DNA of 64,000 bases from Candidatus Poribacteria bacterium (GTDB taxonomy: Bacteria; Poribacteria; WGA-4E; WGA-3G), in NCBI GenBank assembly GCA_009841255.1, contig VXMD01000026.1, forward strand, positions 91,787 through 155,786, in the 5' to 3' direction. A model generated the notes under the pieces. That model did not search any database, had not been told where the DNA came from, and saw only the letters and a program-made list of their open reading frames with translations. The translations under genes and the position numbers were made by a program. This document shows positions 60,744 to 64,000 of the stretch, one piece after another; positions within the stretch are counted from its first letter, which is position 1, and every line of letters starts with the position of its first letter.

Positions 60744-60943
60744 CCTTGTCCTAAAGGACAAGGACCTGTGCAAAGCGTATACCAAGCGTCCACTTGACAA
60801 GTTAAACCGCTGACTACCGTAATATATCGCATATCTTAGGTATGGTAGCCTGTTCAATGTATCGGATACTCCCCTCGTCTGATACCGCTTGGATATGTGA
60901 TCGGGAAGGGGCAACATATAACCCGAAAGGGAGACTACAAACT
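60744..60943 (+). ncRNA. Predicted omega-RNA of the IsrB element
   Basis: In IscB/IsrB systems the guide scaffold lies between the left end and the ORF. Here about 180 bp of non-coding sequence holds several pairings: CTACC (60815-60819) with GGTAG (60844-60848), and a pseudoknot-capable pair: ATATGT (60893-60898) with ACATAT (60914-60919), plus the loop CGGG (60902-60905) with CCCG (60922-60925). The guide would come from the sequence just left of 60744. Boundaries are estimates. Confidence 0.5.
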
Positions 60944-61963
60944 ATGTTTGTTCCGGTAAAGAGCACGTCTGGTAAGAGGTTAATGCCAACACACCCAAAC
61001 AAAGCGGGTGTGCTGATTAAGAAGGGATTGGCAACCCCCTATTGGTCTAACGGCATATTCTGTATTAGACTTAATTATAAAACAGAAGAATACACGCAAG
61101 AGATAGCAGTGGGTGTAGACCCTGGCAGTAAAAAGGAAGGGTTTACGGTCAAGAGTGAGTCTCGCACCTACTTGAACCTTCAGGCAGACGCACACGATAA
61201 AGTGAGTAAGAAAGTTGCGAAACGTCGTCAATTACGGAGGACAAGACGTTCTCGGAAGTGTCCGAATCGCAAAAACCGCACGAACAGACTTGCGAACAAA
61301 GAACGTATCCCCGCAGGCACACGTGCGAGGTGGGACTGGAAACTGCGTATCCTTGACTGGTTATCCAAACTTTATCCTATTACACATGTTTGTGTTGAAG
61401 ATATTAAGGCACGAACCATACAATGTACCAAGAAATGGAATCAGTCCTTTAGTCCTTTGGAAGTCGGTAAGCAATGGTTCTACAGTGAAATCAAAAAGCA
61501 TTGGGAACTCCTAACACTTCAAGGGTGGGAAACAAAGGAGATACGTGATAGGCTGGGGCTGAAAAAGTCGAGAAAAAAATTATCAGAGACGTTTGACGCG
61601 CATTGTGTGGATAGTTGGTGTCTGGCATATCATAGAGTCGGCGGTTCATCTGTGCCAGATAACTCGGATATATTCTGTATATCCCCTATACCTATCCGAA
61701 GGCGGGATCTCCATAGGCAGAATCCACAAAAAGGCGGAAAGCGTCCCCGTTACGGGGGAACAACTTCAAACGGATTGGTAAAGAACACCCTCGTTAAGCA
61801 TATCAAACATGGCTTAACGCGTATCAGCGGATTTGGTAAAGCGGGTATTTCACTCTATTCTCTACAAGGTAAACGTCTTTGCCAAAACGCTAAAATACAA
61901 GATTTTAAGGTGCTAACACGCCTTAACTTTAACTATAGGAGCGGTGTTTCCTCCCTGCCCTAA
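60944..61963 (+). CDS. isrB: IsrB, HNH-less IscB relative
   Basis: A 339-aa protein. The PLMP-type start FVPVKSTSGKRLMPTHPNKA; RuvC-I AVGVDPGSKKEGFTV (Asp59); an arginine-rich bridge helix KRRQLRRTRRSRK (RRXRR, about 93-105); RuvC-II THVCVEDIKA (Glu152); RuvC-III ETFDAHCVDSWCLAY (His220, Asp223); and a C-terminal TI-like region. Only about 65 residues separate RuvC-II from RuvC-III and no HNH motif is present, which marks IsrB rather than IscB (about 400-500 aa). Known IsrB proteins nick the non-target strand using an omega-RNA. Start at 60944 with GGGAG upstream. Confidence 0.88.
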   Translation: MFVPVKSTSGKRLMPTHPNKAGVLIKKGLATPYWSNGIFCIRLNYKTEEYTQEIAVGVDPGSKKEGFTVKSESRTYLNLQADAHDKVSKKVAKRRQLRRTRRSRKCPNRKNRTNRLANKERIPAGTRARWDWKLRILDWLSKLYPITHVCVEDIKARTIQCTKKWNQSFSPLEVGKQWFYSEIKKHWELLTLQGWETKEIRDRLGLKKSRKKLSETFDAHCVDSWCLAYHRVGGSSVPDNSDIFCISPIPIRRRDLHRQNPQKGGKRPRYGGTTSNGLVKNTLVKHIKHGLTRISGFGKAGISLYSLQGKRLCQNAKIQDFKVLTRLNFNYRSGVSSLP

Positions 61964-61992
61964 AGGACAGGGTTTCCACACCGAAGATTTTG

Positions 61993-63075
61993 ATGAAAGC
62001 CGCAGTATTATATGAAACGGACACACACTTAAAGATTGAAGAGTTCGATTTACCGCGTCCACGTGCGAATCAGGTCCGGGTACGATTGGTTGCTAGTGGC
62101 GTTTGCCACTCTGACTGGCACGTCGTTAAGGGCGATTGGCCCTTCGTCAGGCTACCTGTTATTCTTGGACATGAAGGGGCTGGTGTCGTAGAAGAGATCG
62201 GAAGTGATGTGACGCAAGTCCAGGTCGGCGATCATGTTATTCTGTCGTGGAAACGGAATTGTGGATTCTGCGAGATGTGTCAGAAGGGGTATCCGAATTT
62301 GTGTGCACTTCCTTCTGATGGGTCAGGCAGACCGGCTATAAGATCGAGTGGACAAGAGATCGATCAGATGTCGGGATTGGGGACCTTCGGTACTGAAACA
62401 CTTGTCCCGCAGGACGCAGTTGTTCCGATTGATAAGGATATGCCGTTTGCACAAGCCGCGCTCATCGGGTGTGGCGTGATGACCGGTGTCGGTGCGGCTA
62501 TCAATACGGCAGAAGTTGCGCCCGGCAGTTCAGTCGCTGTCTTTGGATGCGGTGGCGTTGGACTTAATTGCATACAGGGTGCCGCGATCTCTGGGGGTGA
62601 ACCCATTATTGCTGTTGATGTACTCGACAACAAACTTGAACTTGGCAAGCAGTTTGGAGCGACGCACACGGTTAACGCCTCCGAAGTAGACGCTGTGGAG
62701 CGGATTAAGGAGATTACCGATGGACGCGGTGTTCACTATGCTTTTGAGGCAATCGGGTTGATCGGTGCCACGTTCCGACAGGCAATCCTCTGTACGCGGA
62801 GTAGAGGCGTAACGGTGTTTGTCGGGCATGCCCCGGAGAACACGCCTGTGGAATTCGATGCACGGATGCTAATAGCTGAAAAAACGGTTATCGGTTCAAT
62901 GTATGGAACTGCGCGCCCGCATGTGGATTTCCCGCGGTTGGTTTCACTCTATAAAGCCGGACAACTTAAACTGGACGAACTCGTCACACGCACCTATCCG
63001 TTAGAAGGAATCAACGATGCATTCGAGGCTTTGGCAAGGGGTGAAGTCGCACGGAGCGTTCTTGATTTAACCTAA
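61993..63075 (+). CDS. Zinc-dependent alcohol dehydrogenase
   Basis: A medium-chain dehydrogenase of 360 aa. Catalytic zinc ligands are Cys of SGVCHSDWHVVKGDW and His-Glu of ILGHEGAGVV; the structural zinc cluster is CGFCEMCQKGYPNLC; the NAD-binding motif is AVFGCGGVGLNCI. It resembles Zn-ADH type III / S-(hydroxymethyl)-dependent relatives. The IsrB element ends only 20 bp before its ATG (TTG 61990 is adjacent), leaving no native promoter between. Expression may depend on the element. Confidence 0.92.
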   Translation: MKAAVLYETDTHLKIEEFDLPRPRANQVRVRLVASGVCHSDWHVVKGDWPFVRLPVILGHEGAGVVEEIGSDVTQVQVGDHVILSWKRNCGFCEMCQKGYPNLCALPSDGSGRPAIRSSGQEIDQMSGLGTFGTETLVPQDAVVPIDKDMPFAQAALIGCGVMTGVGAAINTAEVAPGSSVAVFGCGGVGLNCIQGAAISGGEPIIAVDVLDNKLELGKQFGATHTVNASEVDAVERIKEITDGRGVHYAFEAIGLIGATFRQAILCTRSRGVTVFVGHAPENTPVEFDARMLIAEKTVIGSMYGTARPHVDFPRLVSLYKAGQLKLDELVTRTYPLEGINDAFEALARGEVARSVLDLT

Positions 63076-63168
63076 GGTGTTTCATACATGCTGGATTGAT
63101 TTCAAAGAGTCTGTTCATTTATGTGCTAAAGCCTTATGTCGGACTCATGTTAGATTGATTTATTGAGT

Positions 63169-63753
63169 CTAATCCTCTGATTCATCATCTTCAAAACGTT
63201 TTAGGTATTCAATAGCTGTCTCCAAAATCGCAATATCGTCTTTGAATCTACCCAAACCGGTATTACAACTGTCGCAGATCCATTCGCGTCCTGATCCTGT
63301 GTCATGGTCGTGATCAGCAACGATCTTTGCAGTTACGTCCACGATTGTCCGTTTCTCACAGATGGGGCATATAAAGACGGTTTGATCTGATGGTCGATTC
63401 GCGTTCATCCTCCTACGCTCTGGTGTTGGCATTCTTTCTCCGTCAATAACTTTCCGACAGTCTTTACAACTTGGGCGTGTGGTAGGTCTTCCGCTGGCAT
63501 TCGTCTGATTTCTGTCAAACTCTTCTTTTGGTTTGAGAATGTGACAGACATTGCAAATTTTGACCGAGTACTCCTCTCCTGTTTCACCAACATTTATAAC
63601 TTGAAGAGAATTAAATGGTGCTATTACTACCTCATTTCTCCCAATGAAGTAGACCTGCACACCTTTTTCGCAAATTGAATTGATTATCCCAACGGAATTT
63701 ATGATAATTCCATTGATAGGTCGCGTCGCAATGACAAAATCATCTGGTTTCAT
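63169..63753 (-). CDS. HNH/endonuclease VII-like protein, probable R-M endonuclease
   Basis: A 194-aa protein. Residues 66-105 carry ICNVCHILKPKEEFDRNQTN and CKDCRK, a zinc ribbon; residues 128-190 carry VFICPICEKRTIVD, IVADHDHDTGSGREWICDSC and NTGLGRFKDD, matching the recombination-endonuclease VII / HNH core (DHDH...CNTGLG). The N-terminal 60 residues are a small beta-rich domain. Its ATG overlaps the stop of the DNA methyltransferase gene (ATGA), so it is the likely nuclease partner of a type II system. Confidence 0.72.
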   Translation of the reverse strand: MKPDDFVIATRPINGIIINSVGIINSICEKGVQVYFIGRNEVVIAPFNSLQVINVGETGEEYSVKICNVCHILKPKEEFDRNQTNASGRPTTRPSCKDCRKVIDGERMPTPERRRMNANRPSDQTVFICPICEKRTIVDVTAKIVADHDHDTGSGREWICDSCNTGLGRFKDDIAILETAIEYLKRFEDDESED

Positions 63754-64000
63754 AATAGGCTCAAATTTAGTGCTTCTATACGTTCTTTTGCGATCGTAAT
63801 ATACTCCTCGGAAATATCAACACCAATAAATCTACGTCTGTGTATAAGTGCCATTTTTCCTGTTGTGCCGCTTCCACACATGGGGTCAAACACAAGATCT
63901 TCTGGATTTGTCCAAGACAAAATATGCTCTTCCGCTAATTTTTCGGGAAAAACAGCTGGGTGTTCAAAGGCAATTTTATCGGTAGTCGTCCCTCCATAAC
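63750..64000 (-). CDS. Type II DNA methyltransferase, C-terminal part (cut by window edge)
   Basis: The reading on the minus strand gives IAFEHPAVFPEKLAEEHILS, DLVFDPMCGSGTTGKMALI, and RFIGVDISEEYITIAKERIE: motif X region, motif I (FDPMCGSGTT) and motif II of a beta-class amino-methyltransferase in which motif I is C-terminal. The catalytic motif and target domain lie to the right, beyond the window. Stop TGA at 63750 overlaps the ATG of the nuclease gene. Confidence 0.82.
   Translation of the reverse strand, partial: YGGTTTDKIAFEHPAVFPEKLAEEHILSWTNPEDLVFDPMCGSGTTGKMALIHRRRFIGVDISEEYITIAKERIEALNLSLL

Larger units (their letters stand above)
60744..61972 (+). mobile_element. IS605-like element carrying IsrB, no TnpA
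   Basis: The left hairpin CCTTGTCC-TAAA-GGACAAGG (60744-60763) and the right hairpin CCCTGCCC-TAAA-GGACAGGG (61953-61972) have the same TAAA loop and GGACA stem, so they mark the two ends of one element. It contains only isrB and upstream RNA. The right hairpin overlaps the isrB stop codon, and the alcohol dehydrogenase starts just 20 bp later. No transposase is encoded, so mobility must be in trans. Confidence 0.75.

Overview
The window looks like a chromosomal piece of a Gram-negative-type, free-living or host-associated uncultured bacterium of moderate GC. The combination of four phytanoyl-CoA dioxygenase-like (PhyH) genes, two Cys-type sulfatases, an enolase-superfamily dehydratase, WD40 and HEAT repeat secreted proteins, an NTT-like carrier, a PorV-like barrel and a FlgD-like C-terminal sorting domain resembles what is known from Candidatus Poribacteria and relatives. 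That assignment is an inference from gene content; no rRNA is present to confirm it.

Layout. 0-4.1 kb (minus strand): thrS without its TGS domain, a tRNA Val-Cys-Gly cluster with its promoter, a small aspartyl protease and argJ. 4.4-19 kb: a class III aminotransferase, a lone PDH E1 beta, a 14-blade WD40 protein, a nucleotide-carrier-like protein, PhyH genes, a solitary adenine methyltransferase, an internally deleted AAA ATPase remnant, an epimerase, an Ldh2-type dehydrogenase and three tandem paralogous lipoproteins. 19-26.4 kb: a housekeeping block phoH-ybeY-corC-tRNA Pro-recO, then a TonB-dependent receptor. 26.5-34.2 kb: an AT-richer defence island with a two-gene, BcgI-like restriction-modification system. 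It is bracketed by two DUF4268-type nuclease-like genes that are diverged direct repeats, and followed by a GNAT, a 2'-5' RNA ligase family protein and a MazF-like toxin killed by one stop codon. 34.2-50 kb: a GT39-type glycosyltransferase, a large secreted protein with a PorV-like partner, a sulfatase, fused glyQS and a giant HEAT-repeat lipoprotein. 50-64 kb: NIPSNAP, PhyH, dehydratase, sulfatase and glycerate kinase genes, a TnpB-only IS, an IsrB-only IS with its probable omega-RNA, an alcohol dehydrogenase and the edge of a type II restriction-modification pair.

The most striking feature is a mosaic repeat family of at least 14 copies or partial copies. It ends in a conserved box, CCGCAAGG followed by an A/T-rich AAAATTAAAAA tail, and in many copies this box lies immediately before a start codon, so that the AAGG serves as the ribosome-binding site. 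One copy sits in frame inside a membrane glycosyltransferase, one supplies the Shine-Dalgarno, start codon and signal-peptide n-region of a PorV-like protein, and one appears to encode the N-terminus of a small lipoprotein. The second highlight is the IsrB element: a RuvC-only IscB relative lacking HNH, flanked by matching terminal hairpins, with a pseudoknot-capable upstream RNA and no TnpA. Several shorter hairpin families also sit at gene ends and starts.
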